From: an uncultured Oscillospiraceae bacterium
Lineage (GTDB): Bacteria; Bacillota; Clostridia; Oscillospirales; Oscillospiraceae
Reading direction: 5' to 3'
DNA: 64,000 nucleotides
Assembly (NCBI GenBank): GCA_934645175.1
Contig: CAKUDE010000007.1
Span: 5,567 to 69,566, forward strand
Translations under genes and position numbers: made by a program
In this document: piece by piece, positions 53,376 to 62,384 of the stretch
How positions within the stretch are numbered: position 1 is the first letter of the stretch
Layout: each line of letters starts with the position of its first letter
Notes under the pieces: generated by a model
Databases searched by the model: none
Told to the model about the DNA's origin: nothing
What the model saw: only the letters and a program-made list of their open reading frames with translations

Positions 53376-54146
53376 TCAGGCATCCGATTCGGTATTCGGG
53401 AAGCGGACACCGTTGAATTTCAGCAGAAAACGGGTGGGGTAGTAGCGATCCAGATAGTTTTCCGCAAACCACTCGTAGGTGGCGGCAGGCGCCTGCCGCA
53501 GCTCCGGCGCTTCGGCGCGGAAACGCTCAAAAACGGCGCGGTCTCCGCAAAGCAGCCCCGCAATCAGCTCCGTCCTCCCCTCGGCGGCCAGGCGGTCAAG
53601 GCAGGCGTCAAGCAAAACGGCACAGCTTCGCTCCTGCTCGTCCGCACGCTCGTGCTTTTCGGCAAACCATTGCAGAAAATCTGCGGCGGTAAAGGCCTTG
53701 CGCGTGGTAACAAGCGCGAGCCTCTGAAATTCGTCGTCCGCGCCGCGTTTGAGCACATCGACCAGATAGCGGAACAGGGGCTCCTCCAGACAGCAGCAGT
53801 CAAGCAGCACCTCGCAGGCGCTGCGCGGGCCGTCCGGCTCATCGATCTGCGGCGGCGCGTCGTCCTTCTGTGCTTCCTCCGGCGGCTCGGGCCGCTGCGG
53901 CGTCTGCATGGCGGCAAACAGCGCGTCGGGCGTCAGCCCGTCAAGCGCGGACGCTTCAAAGCTCTGACCGTCCTGCGCGGCGCAGCGCCGCACAAATTCC
54001 GCAAGGCCGAGCGCGGCGATCTGCTGCCGGAGCTGCGCGGCACGCGCCATCGGCTCCGTCTCGGTCAGGCAAATGCCCTCCGGCGGCTGCCGCGTCCCCT
54101 CAAACAGCTCGGAAAGATATTGCAGTACGGCTTCAACCGGCGTCAT
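53376..54146 (-). CDS. Hypothetical acidic cytoplasmic protein
   Basis: The 256-residue protein has no signal peptide or membrane segment. It looks mostly helical, with an acidic Pro-rich linker (about residues 82-107) between two helical halves; the second half has a CCC run (CEVLLDCCCLEEP) and ends with YEWFAENYLDRYYPTRFLLKFNG. I do not recognise the family. GGAGGA precedes the ATG. It lies 60 bases upstream of the lipoprotein gene in the same direction, so the two may form an operon, and it is divergent from degV. Confidence 0.75.
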   Translation of the reverse strand: MTPVEAVLQYLSELFEGTRQPPEGICLTETEPMARAAQLRQQIAALGLAEFVRRCAAQDGQSFEASALDGLTPDALFAAMQTPQRPEPPEEAQKDDAPPQIDEPDGPRSACEVLLDCCCLEEPLFRYLVDVLKRGADDEFQRLALVTTRKAFTAADFLQWFAEKHERADEQERSCAVLLDACLDRLAAEGRTELIAGLLCGDRAVFERFRAEAPELRQAPAATYEWFAENYLDRYYPTRFLLKFNGVRFPNTESDA

Positions 54147-54260
54147 AGGGCATCCTCCAATTTTGATTTCTATGCGTAAATTGTAGCATAACCGTCCGCC
54201 GCTGTCAAGGAATCACGCGCCGTATATGACAGATTTACATGGTTGACAGGGGCATATTGC

Positions 54261-54289
54261 TTGACTTCACTGCATTTTCGGGATATAAT
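54261..54289 (+). promoter_or_regulatory. Promoter of degV
   Basis: TTGACT (54261-54266), 17-base spacer, TATAAT (54284-54289). Confidence 0.75.
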
Positions 54290-54323
54290 GGAAACGACGA
54301 ATCCGAAAGGAATGAGAGAAATT

Positions 54324-55169
54324 ATGAATATTAAGATCACCGCAGACAGCACCTGCGACCTCTCCCCCGCGCAGGTCCGTGACAATTCCATCGAAATTTT
54401 CCCGCTGTTCGTCAATATGGGCGGCAAAAGCTACCGCGACGGTGTGGATGTTCAGCCGGCGGACATCTTTGCGCACGTTGCCGGAGGCGGAGAGCTTTGC
54501 AGCACGGCCGCCGTCCCCGTGGGCGTCTATCGCGACCGTTTCGAGGCGCTGAGCGAGCAGTTTGACGGCATCGTCCATATCAGTCTCGGCTCAGGCTTCT
54601 CCGTGTCCTACCAGAACGCCTGCATCGCCGCCGAGGAGCTGCCGAAGGTGCGCGTCATCGACTCGCGCAACCTGTCCACCGGTCACGGCCATGTTGTCAT
54701 GGAAGCCGTTCGCATGGCAAAAACCGCACAGGATCTCGACGAAATGGCCGCAGCCCTGCGCGAGCTTGCGCCGCGCGTGGACACGAGCTTCCTGCTTGAC
54801 CGGCTGGATTACATGGTAAAGGGCGGGCGCTGCTCCTTCGTAACCGCACTGGGCGCAAATCTGCTTCGCCTGAAGCCCTGTATTGAGGTCGTGGACAACA
54901 AAATGATCGTCGGCAAAAAATACCGCGGCAACTACACCAAGTGCATGGAGCGCTATGTGCGCGACCGTCTGGAGGGTAAGGACGATATCATTTACGACCG
55001 CATCTTCATTACGCACACGCCCGTTTCGCAGGAAATTCTTGACACCGTGTGGAAAACCGTCCGCGAATGCGGCAATTTTGCCGAAATCGACGAGACAAAT
55101 GCAGGCTGCACGGTCTCCTGCCACTGCGGTGAGGGCTGTCTCGGTGTTTTGTATATTCATAAGCAGTAA
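54324..55169 (+). CDS. DegV family fatty acid-binding protein (FakB-like)
   Basis: The 281-residue protein has the DegV fold: KITADSTCDLSP at the N-terminus, ISLGSGFSVSYQNA near 90-105, DSRNLSTGHG near 112-121, RLDYMVKGGRC near 158-168. Such proteins bind a fatty acid and present it to the FakA kinase (a FakA-like gene is at 45286). The ATG at 54324 gives the usual N-terminus; an upstream ATG at 54312 adds four residues. A terminator follows at 55177. Confidence 0.95.
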   Translation: MNIKITADSTCDLSPAQVRDNSIEIFPLFVNMGGKSYRDGVDVQPADIFAHVAGGGELCSTAAVPVGVYRDRFEALSEQFDGIVHISLGSGFSVSYQNACIAAEELPKVRVIDSRNLSTGHGHVVMEAVRMAKTAQDLDEMAAALRELAPRVDTSFLLDRLDYMVKGGRCSFVTALGANLLRLKPCIEVVDNKMIVGKKYRGNYTKCMERYVRDRLEGKDDIIYDRIFITHTPVSQEILDTVWKTVRECGNFAEIDETNAGCTVSCHCGEGCLGVLYIHKQ

Positions 55170-55176
55170 TATGACA

Positions 55177-55205
55177 GGCCGCTGCAGATGTGCAGCGGCC
55201 TTTTC
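55177..55205 (+). terminator. Terminator of degV
   Basis: The stem GGCCGCTGCA/TGCAGCGGCC with a GATG loop is followed by TTTT. Confidence 0.88.
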
Positions 55206-55291
55206 CCGGAATATAGGAAGTTTTTGGAGCTGTTTTTGCAAAATTCCGAAAGTTGGAAACGATTTCATCGAAGATTAGTGAAATTTGACCA

Positions 55292-55320
55292 TTGCGAAAA
55301 TTCCATCCCGTATATATAAT
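55292..55320 (+). promoter_or_regulatory. Promoter of gap
   Basis: TTGCGA (55292-55297), 17-base spacer, TATAAT (55315-55320). The 80-base leader is A-rich; no operator is obvious. Confidence 0.6.
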
Positions 55321-55352
55321 AAAAATACAAACAATACAAAGCAACAACATAA

Positions 55353-56414
<1,062 letters not shown>

Positions 56415-56448
56415 TCCGACACTTCCCACCATAGGTTATCCAAATAAA

Positions 56449-56485
56449 GAAGAGCCCGCCGACGGCGGGCTCTTCAATTTTTTTG
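56449..56485 (+). terminator. Terminator of gap
   Basis: The stem GAAGAGCCCGCC/GGCGGGCTCTTC with a GAC loop is followed by AATTTTTTT. Confidence 0.93.
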
Positions 56486-56493
56486 CAACCACA

Positions 56494-56680
56494 GACCTCG
56501 CAATGACACACATCCTCCCTGTCGTTGTGAGACTTGCGTCAGCAGGTCGTGGCAATCTCCTATAAGAGCCGCGTCAGATTGCCGCGTCGCTATGCTCCTC
56601 GCAATGACACAGGACGGAACAACCACGCCGGGCTGTAGTCTCCCCGCAATGACAGGCGAAAGGCTCGCCCCTCGCAGTAG
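56494..56680. repeat. Palindromic CATTGCGAG repeat, locus 6 (diverged)
   Basis: Arms are CTCGCAATGACA, GTCGTTGTGAG with ACTTGCGTCAGCAGGT and GTGGCAATCT, AGATTGCCGCG with CTCGCAATGACA, and two decayed ends (CCCGCAATGACA, CCTCGCAGTAG). Its many mismatches suggest an older copy. It lies between the convergent gap and folA genes. Confidence 0.82.
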
Positions 56681-56709
56681 CGCGGCCGCCGCAAAGCATC
56701 AGCATAGGG

Positions 56710-57213
56710 CTACAACGGCAGCGGAAATCGATTTACATAATCTATATACCGGAAGGAGATCCCCTGCCATTCCCGTTCCGGTGAAACCGTCGTGCGCTCC
56801 CAGCCGGGCAGCGATTCCAGATTCGGAAAGAAGCGGTCGGCCTTGAGGCTACAGTGCGTCAGCGTGACGAGCGCGCCGTCACAATAGGGCAAAAGCGCAC
56901 GGTACACGCTTTCGCCGCCGATCACACAGATCGACTCACGCGGCAAGCCGCGCAGCTCCGTCAGAAGCTCCGGCAGACCATGAAATACCTCCGCCCCCTC
57001 GACACGATAGCTCGGATCAGTCGAAAGCACCAGATTTCTGCGGTTTTTCAGCGGCTTTCCGCCCGGAAACGTCTCGAGCGTCTTGCGTCCGAGAATCACG
57101 GTCTTTCCCTCGGTTAAAGCACGGAAGCGGCGCAGATCCTCGGGGACGGACACGAGCAGGCGATTTTCAAAGCCGATGCCCCAATCCGGCGTAACGTTTA
57201 CAATGGCGTTCAT
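56710..57213 (-). CDS. folA: Dihydrofolate reductase
   Basis: The 167-residue enzyme has the DHFR pattern: VNVTPDWGIGFENRLL (residues 6-21), VILGRKTLETFPGGKPL with the NADPH-binding Gly-Arg-Lys-Thr, and the GGESVYRALLPYCD segment near residues 118-131. It regenerates the tetrahydrofolate used up by ThyA, whose gene lies 14 bases upstream in the same operon. Confidence 0.96.
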   Translation of the reverse strand: MNAIVNVTPDWGIGFENRLLVSVPEDLRRFRALTEGKTVILGRKTLETFPGGKPLKNRRNLVLSTDPSYRVEGAEVFHGLPELLTELRGLPRESICVIGGESVYRALLPYCDGALVTLTHCSLKADRFFPNLESLPGWERTTVSPEREWQGISFRYIDYVNRFPLPL

Positions 57214-57227
57214 CTTTGTTTCCTCTC

Positions 57228-58058
57228 TCAGATTGCGACCTCGATCTTCTCCGTAAATTCATGGAAGCGATAGTTTTCCAGTCGGATATCATCGACGGTA
57301 AAGTCATAAAAATCCGTCACCTTCGGATTTACATAAAACTCCGGCGCGTCGTACGGCTCACGTTCGAGCATCCGCTCGACGAGCGGCACATGGCGATCGT
57401 AGATATGACAGTCGGCGATAACATGCACCAGCTCGCCCGCCTCCAGTCCGCTGACCTGCGCGAACAGATGCACAAGCACCGCATACTGCACCACATTCCA
57501 GTTATTTGCCGTGAGCATATCCTGCGAACGCTGATTCAGAATCGCGTTGAGGCGGTTTCCGGACACATTAAACGTCATAGAGTAGGCGCAGGGATACAGC
57601 GCCATTTCGTGGAGGTCGTTAAAATTATACAGACTCGTCAGAATCCGGCGGCTGGCAGGGTTGTGCTTCAGGTCATACAGCACGCGGTCAACCTGGTCGA
57701 ACATCCCCTCCGGGAAGCGATACTTTACACCGAGCTGGTAGCCGTAGGCCTTACCGATGGTGCCGTTTTCGTCCGCCCAGCTATCCCAGACATGGCTGGA
57801 AAGCTCGGCCACGCGGTTCGACTTCTTCTGCCAGATCCACAGCAGCTCGTCCACCGCCGAGCGCAGGTATGTGCGCCGCAGCGTCATAATGGGAAACTCT
57901 CTGCTCAGATCGTAGCGATTGACGATACCAAAGCATTTCACCGTATGCGCCGGCGTTCCGTCCGCCCAGTGCGGACGCACCTCCCGGTCGGTGTCCCAGA
58001 CGCCTTCGGACAGGATTTTTTGACAGGTTTCTCGATAGATCAGGTCAGCATAGCTCAT
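57228..58058 (-). CDS. thyA: Thymidylate synthase ThyA (B. subtilis ThyA1/phi3T-like)
   Basis: The 276-residue enzyme makes dTMP from dUMP using methylene-tetrahydrofolate. Catalytic Cys157 lies in LYPCAYSMTF, where most ThyA proteins have PCH; the phage phi3T/B. subtilis ThyA1 form has PCVY, and the rest of the sequence (ELLWIWQKKSN, GTIGKAYGYQLG) agrees with that branch. GGAGG precedes the ATG; promoter TTGACT (58107-58102), 17-base spacer, TATCCT (58084-58079). folA follows. Confidence 0.96.
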   Translation of the reverse strand: MSYADLIYRETCQKILSEGVWDTDREVRPHWADGTPAHTVKCFGIVNRYDLSREFPIMTLRRTYLRSAVDELLWIWQKKSNRVAELSSHVWDSWADENGTIGKAYGYQLGVKYRFPEGMFDQVDRVLYDLKHNPASRRILTSLYNFNDLHEMALYPCAYSMTFNVSGNRLNAILNQRSQDMLTANNWNVVQYAVLVHLFAQVSGLEAGELVHVIADCHIYDRHVPLVERMLEREPYDAPEFYVNPKVTDFYDFTVDDIRLENYRFHEFTEKIEVAI

Positions 58059-58078
58059 AAACAGATACCTCCGGAGCT

Positions 58079-58107
58079 AGGATAGCAGATTTTCGGACAA
58101 AAGTCAA
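58079..58107 (-). promoter_or_regulatory. Promoter of thyA-folA
   Basis: TTGACT and TATCCT are 17 bases apart on the minus strand, 20 bases before the ATG. Confidence 0.6.
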
Positions 58108-58170
58108 TCAAATCTGCCGTCCGACCTCCGGAGGCCTGATATGGAAGGAAGAGAAACGGAAGAAAAATCG

Positions 58171-60081
58171 TTACTTGGCGGTTACGGTCGTACCGTCATT
58201 GCCGACGGTCACGACATAGCTTTCGCCCGCGACCAGCTCGGGCAGACTGATAATGACGATCCCGAAGGGATTGTTCGGCGTAAAGCTGACCAGAACATTG
58301 CCCTGCGCGTCGGCCACGGAGACGGTCGTTCCGGCACTCTGATTGCCGGTCGTCAGCGTCAGCACGCCTTGGCCGGAGCCGGTCAGCGTCTGCGCCATAC
58401 CGGTCGCGCCGCTTCCGAGGAAGACGCCGCCGGTGATGGTGCCCGTCGTATCGTAGTCCAGCGTTGCCGTATCCCCCTGCGTGGGCGTATAGACCTCAAG
58501 CCTGCCGCCGGTGATGGTCAGCGACCCGTTGGAATCAATCCCGTCGCCGCCTGCATTGATGAAGATCGTTCCGCCGGAAATCACGATGGTACCGTCCGAG
58601 CTGCCCATGCCGCCGGGGTTGCCCCCGTTGCCGCCCGGCTGCCCGTCGGGCGGCGTTTGACCGCCGGGATCGCCGGACGGAGGTGTCTGGCCGCCCATGC
58701 CGCCCATGCCGCCGGGACGTCCGCCGCCGAAGCTGCCGGGATCGCCGAACTGTCCGTTGTCACGGCCGCCGAAGCCGCTGGAGTCTGCCCCGCCCGCGGC
58801 ATTGAGTCCGTCATCCGAGGCGGTGATCCTGATATCGCCGCCCGAAATTGACAGGTGCAGCGCTTCCATTCCCTCATAGGAGGTCAGGATCGTGATCGTA
58901 CCGCCGGAGACGCTCAGCGCCTCGTCGACATGGATGCCGTCGTCCCCCGTCGAAAGTATGAAGCTGCCGTTCTCAATCGCGGCGGAGCCGTTGCAGTGCA
59001 GGCTGTCATCCGCCGAATCGATCGTGAAGCTGCCTCCGCGGATAAGCAGGCTCGTTCCGGCCTTAATGCCCTTCATACTGGTCGCGTCCGTATCGGTCTG
59101 CGTATCGGTCTGCTGCCCCGGGCGACCGCCGAACTGCCCCCAACCGGAGGAGGAATGCTTTGTGCCGTTGGTATTTCCGCCGCCGGCCGTGATTTCATAC
59201 TCGCCGCCGTCGAGCTGTACCCACGCGCTCGCGCTGATACCGTCACCCTCGGCCTCAATGGTAAATGTGCCGCTTTCCACATAGACGAAGCCCTTTTCCG
59301 TATCCTCGTCATTGTCGGCATGGATGCCGTCCTTGCCTGCATCGAGCGTCAGCGTCGAACCGGTCACTCGCACGGAGTCGTTTGCGTCAATGGCATGCGA
59401 AGCGGAAGTGATGGTGTAGACACCTCCCGCAAGCACCAGATCGTCCTTGCAAACGATGCCGTGTCCCGCGGGTGAAGTGACGGTCAGCGTGCCGGAGCCG
59501 TTGAAGCTCAGATCCTCCTTGGAGAACACCGCACCGTCAATGTTGTTGCCGTCAATGGCGGTAAAACCGCCGCCGTTTGCCAGCGTATTGTCCGTTCCCT
59601 CCGCGAGGGTGACAAAAACCTTATCCGCCTGGCGGATATACAGCGCCGCGCTGGAAGCGCTTGTAATGCTTACGCCGCAGAATACGAGCTGAAGCTTGGC
59701 GTCCTCCGGTGCATCGACAAGCAGCATTCCGTCGCTCAGCGAGCCGGTAATGACGTAGGTGCCTGCCGCCGTGAAGGTAACGGTCGAGCCGTCAACGCTC
59801 ACGCCGTCGCCGCTTGCCGTTGCCGTGCTGCCGTTGAGCGTTACGCTCACGCTGTCCGCAGCGTCGTAATCCGTGCGCTTATCGCGATTGGTAAACATTT
59901 CGTCCGCCTCCTGCGCCGTCGGCTCGATCGATTCCGTACCGTCGGAGCCGGAAGCCGTACCGTCCGTCGTGTCTGCACTGCCGGACGACGGCGTTGACGT
60001 CGGGTTGTTCTGCGTTGCACAGCCGCCGAGCAGTCCGAGCAGCAGCGCAAGCGCCGTCAGTATTGCAAGTGTTTTTTTCAT
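58171..60081 (-). CDS. Carbohydrate-binding domain (DUF4353-like) beta-helix lipoprotein
   Basis: The 636-residue protein has a lipoprotein signal (LLGLLGGC, Cys21), a Ser/Thr-rich linker (about 24-70) and repeated strands with G-G-x-x-x-I-x-x motifs (SGGTITI, SGGDIRI, SGGTIFI) typical of right-handed parallel beta-helices and of the DUF4353 family. Two Gly/Pro-rich low-complexity linkers occur (about residues 310-330 and 430-500, with GGMGGMGG and PPSGDPGG). In many Clostridia this protein is encoded with VTC, DUF4956 and CotH proteins; here CotH is missing. AAAGGAG precedes the ATG at 60081. Confidence 0.88.
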   Translation of the reverse strand: MKKTLAILTALALLLGLLGGCATQNNPTSTPSSGSADTTDGTASGSDGTESIEPTAQEADEMFTNRDKRTDYDAADSVSVTLNGSTATASGDGVSVDGSTVTFTAAGTYVITGSLSDGMLLVDAPEDAKLQLVFCGVSITSASSAALYIRQADKVFVTLAEGTDNTLANGGGFTAIDGNNIDGAVFSKEDLSFNGSGTLTVTSPAGHGIVCKDDLVLAGGVYTITSASHAIDANDSVRVTGSTLTLDAGKDGIHADNDEDTEKGFVYVESGTFTIEAEGDGISASAWVQLDGGEYEITAGGGNTNGTKHSSSGWGQFGGRPGQQTDTQTDTDATSMKGIKAGTSLLIRGGSFTIDSADDSLHCNGSAAIENGSFILSTGDDGIHVDEALSVSGGTITILTSYEGMEALHLSISGGDIRITASDDGLNAAGGADSSGFGGRDNGQFGDPGSFGGGRPGGMGGMGGQTPPSGDPGGQTPPDGQPGGNGGNPGGMGSSDGTIVISGGTIFINAGGDGIDSNGSLTITGGRLEVYTPTQGDTATLDYDTTGTITGGVFLGSGATGMAQTLTGSGQGVLTLTTGNQSAGTTVSVADAQGNVLVSFTPNNPFGIVIISLPELVAGESYVVTVGNDGTTVTAK

Positions 60082-60104
60082 AAAGCGTTCACTCCTTTCG
60101 ACTG

Positions 60105-60800
60105 TCAAAGCTCCGCAGCGCCGTTCTCCTGTGCGGAAACGGAAATTTCCAGATTCCCGTTGCGGCAGCGGAGCTGATCGATCATTTCCTTTTCACGCGA
60201 CGCATCGCGCAGCACGATGTTGTACGTCAGGCGGAACATACTGCCCATGTTGCTGGTCTTGACCTGCACCAGCTCATGACCGGTGGTGTAGTCGCGGAAA
60301 ACATCGTCAAACACGCCCGTATAGTCCAGATCCTCCGGAATGGTCACGCTCAGGCGGCGCTCGGCGGGCGTATGCTTCCCCGCGCCGAAGTTCAGCGCGG
60401 TATAGAGCAGCAGCACGCCGCACATAATCGCCGTAAACAGCGCCGCATAGCCCAGATAGCCCATGCCGCACATCAGTCCCGCGCCCATTGCAAGGAAGAT
60501 CGTGCCGATCTCCTTGGCCGTTCCGGGCGCAGAGCGGAAGCGCACCAAGCTGAAGGCGCCCGCCACGGCGACGCCTGCGCCAACGTTTCCGTTGACCATC
60601 AGGATCACCACGCATACCACGGCCGGAAGCATAGCCAGCGTCGCGACAAAGCTCCTGCTGTAACGTGTGCGGAACATATAGCACAGTGCGACGGCCAGGC
60701 CGAGCACCAGTGCCGCGCCGAGACACAGGAGGAACTGTCCTACCTCCACGCCGGAGGCGCTCTGTGTGTCAAACAGGCCGGTAAAGACGGAATCAAGCAT
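60105..60800 (-). CDS. DUF4956 membrane protein
   Basis: The 231-residue protein has four or so transmembrane helices (about residues 20-45, 52-72, 76-90, 100-135) and the DUF4956 signature SLVRFRSAPGTAKEI near residues 81-95, followed by a soluble C-terminal domain. The ATG at 60800 fits the AAAGGGG site; a TTG nine bases upstream is too close to it. It overlaps the VTC gene by eight bases, so both are made together. The family is linked by context to VTC-domain proteins. Confidence 0.9.
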   Translation of the reverse strand: MLDSVFTGLFDTQSASGVEVGQFLLCLGAALVLGLAVALCYMFRTRYSRSFVATLAMLPAVVCVVILMVNGNVGAGVAVAGAFSLVRFRSAPGTAKEIGTIFLAMGAGLMCGMGYLGYAALFTAIMCGVLLLYTALNFGAGKHTPAERRLSVTIPEDLDYTGVFDDVFRDYTTGHELVQVKTSNMGSMFRLTYNIVLRDASREKEMIDQLRCRNGNLEISVSAQENGAAEL

Positions 60801-61509
60801 ATTGTTCAAGCCCCTTTCTTTGAGAGAAGATCATACGGCGGTAGGCCTCGCCGTATTTGGAAAACGGTGTCCGGTAAATGTGTTGCGCACTGAGTACCTG
60901 CGTCATCCACAGCGGGATCGCACCGGGGCATTTCAGCTCCATGAGCACGGTCCCCTGCGGTAAAAGCGGAACGCCGCCCGTCCCGGTATCGAGCGTCAAT
61001 CCGTCGCGGCGGCAGAGGATCTCATCGTCAAAGGTCACGCGGAACGCGCTGCCGTCCGTTGCGTAGAATGCCTCACGGGAATAGGACAGGAACACGACAG
61101 GCCTCACGGGTGCATAGAAATCACGGAAATATCCGATCTCCGAGGCGATCTGCCCCTGCGGAGCAGGTATTTCACTGCGCAGCCAGGCCAGCGCCTGCTC
61201 CTGCGGCAGCGCCAGACGGCGCTTGTAGACAACGCCCTCGTATTTCTTTTTCAGCTCAACGAACACCTGCTCGTCCATGGCCGCGCGGCCGTAGCTGCGG
61301 ACACGCAGCTTTTCCTTGTAGACGGGGCCTTCAATGGATCGGCGCGCCAGGCGGAAGCTGTCGGTATCATAGTAGAGATTTCGGATACTCGAGCGTCCGT
61401 ACTCGTCAAGCGCCATATGTCCCTGCATCGCGCACAGGACGCGCGCCTTCTGCGCGTCCGTAAGCAGATATTTCAGCTCATATCGCCGGAAAACGGTTTG
61501 AATCGCCAT
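60793..61509 (-). CDS. VTC-domain (polyphosphate polymerase-like) protein
   Basis: The 238-residue protein has the triphosphate-tunnel fold of VTC4: the start RRYELKYLL, LYYDT near residue 46, basic tunnel motifs KEKLRVRSYG and VFVELKKKYEGVVYKRR, and the acidic MELKCPGAIPLWM near residues 191-203. Yeast VTC4 makes polyphosphate from ATP; activity of bacterial homologues is inferred. AGGAGG precedes the ATG. It heads the VTC-DUF4956-lipoprotein operon and is divergent from a two-component system. Confidence 0.92.
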   Translation of the reverse strand: MAIQTVFRRYELKYLLTDAQKARVLCAMQGHMALDEYGRSSIRNLYYDTDSFRLARRSIEGPVYKEKLRVRSYGRAAMDEQVFVELKKKYEGVVYKRRLALPQEQALAWLRSEIPAPQGQIASEIGYFRDFYAPVRPVVFLSYSREAFYATDGSAFRVTFDDEILCRRDGLTLDTGTGGVPLLPQGTVLMELKCPGAIPLWMTQVLSAQHIYRTPFSKYGEAYRRMIFSQRKGLEQYA

Positions 61510-61546
61510 ATCTGTCGCCTCCTTGTGCCCACAGCATAATGCACCC

Positions 61547-61631
61547 GGATTAAACGAACATTAAAGGCAGAAAAAAATACTTGCGTCCCGCAAGATTCGT
61601 CTTTTTTTGATTTTTAATCCTCAGTTAATCC
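61547..61631. promoter_or_regulatory. Two PhoB-like direct-repeat boxes between the VTC operon and the two-component system
   Basis: Plus strand: GGATTAA (61547-61553), N4, ACATTAA (61558-61564). Minus strand: GGATTAA (61631-61625), N4, GGATTAA (61620-61614), a perfect direct repeat. The heptamer-N4-heptamer, 11-bp layout is that of OmpR/PhoB-family sites. A small hairpin and T-rich run lie between the boxes (61579-61609). Confidence 0.6.
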
Positions 61632-61649
61632 CCGCGTATTATACAGGAA

Positions 61650-61678
61650 TTGCAATCGCGTGCGCGATACTGTATAAT
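61650..61678 (+). promoter_or_regulatory. Promoter of the two-component system
   Basis: TTGCAA (61650-61655), 17-base spacer, TATAAT (61673-61678). The second direct-repeat box lies just upstream of the -35. Confidence 0.7.
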
Positions 61679-61712
61679 CAATTGGAGCGCTTCCCGAAAG
61701 GAGTCGGTTTTC

Positions 61713-62384
61713 ATGCGCATTCTTGTTGCCGAAGACGAGCGGCCGCTGGCCCGCGCCATCGTCCGGATTCTGGAAAAAAGCAACTTCTCGGCCGACGCCG
61801 TATATGACGGCGCAGATGCGATCGACTATCTGCAAAACGGTGGCTACGATGCCGCCATTCTGGACGTTATGATGCCCAAGGCCGACGGCTTCACCGTCCT
61901 GCGAACGATCCGCGCAGCCGGCAGCGCCGTTCCCGTGCTGATCCTCACGGCGCGCAGTGAGGTGGACGACAAGGTGACGGGGCTGGATTCCGGCGCGGAT
62001 TACTATCTCACCAAGCCCTTCGACGCGAAGGAGCTGCTCGCCGCCCTGCGCGCCATCACACGCAGCCGCTCCGCGGCGGACTCCCGCCTGGGCTTCGGCA
62101 ATCTGACGCTTGACCGCGCCACCTTTGAGCTGAGTTCTCCCTCCGGCCGTTTCCGACTGGCCAATAAGGAGTACCAGATGATGGAGCTGCTGATGTCCAA
62201 TCCGCACCACATCATTTCCGCCGAACGCTTCATGGAAAAGATCTGGGGCTACGACAGCGAGGCGGAAATGAACGTCGTTGCGGTCTACGCCTCCTATCTG
62301 CGCAAAAAAATGACCGCGCTGGGCGCGGACGTGCAAATTCGTTCGCTGCGCAACGCGGGGTATTCTCTGGAGGAGCTGACATGA
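61713..62384 (+). CDS. OmpR-family response regulator
   Basis: The 223-residue protein has a receiver domain (residues 1-115; acidic pocket Glu7-Asp8, phospho-acceptor Asp51 in AAILDVMMPK, switch Thr in ILTARS, Lys in LTKPFDAKEL) and a winged-helix DNA-binding domain (about 128-223, ending in VDIR-type RSLRNAGYSL). The ATG at 61713 has AAAGGAG upstream. It overlaps the kinase gene by four bases. It is probably the factor that binds the direct-repeat boxes upstream (inference). Confidence 0.96.
   Translation: MRILVAEDERPLARAIVRILEKSNFSADAVYDGADAIDYLQNGGYDAAILDVMMPKADGFTVLRTIRAAGSAVPVLILTARSEVDDKVTGLDSGADYYLTKPFDAKELLAALRAITRSRSAADSRLGFGNLTLDRATFELSSPSGRFRLANKEYQMMELLMSNPHHIISAERFMEKIWGYDSEAEMNVVAVYASYLRKKMTALGADVQIRSLRNAGYSLEELT

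Noticed and set aside
58059..61712. A CotH kinase gene in the VTC locus
   Set aside because: Every gene from 58171 to 63649 is accounted for; none has the CotH fold motifs.
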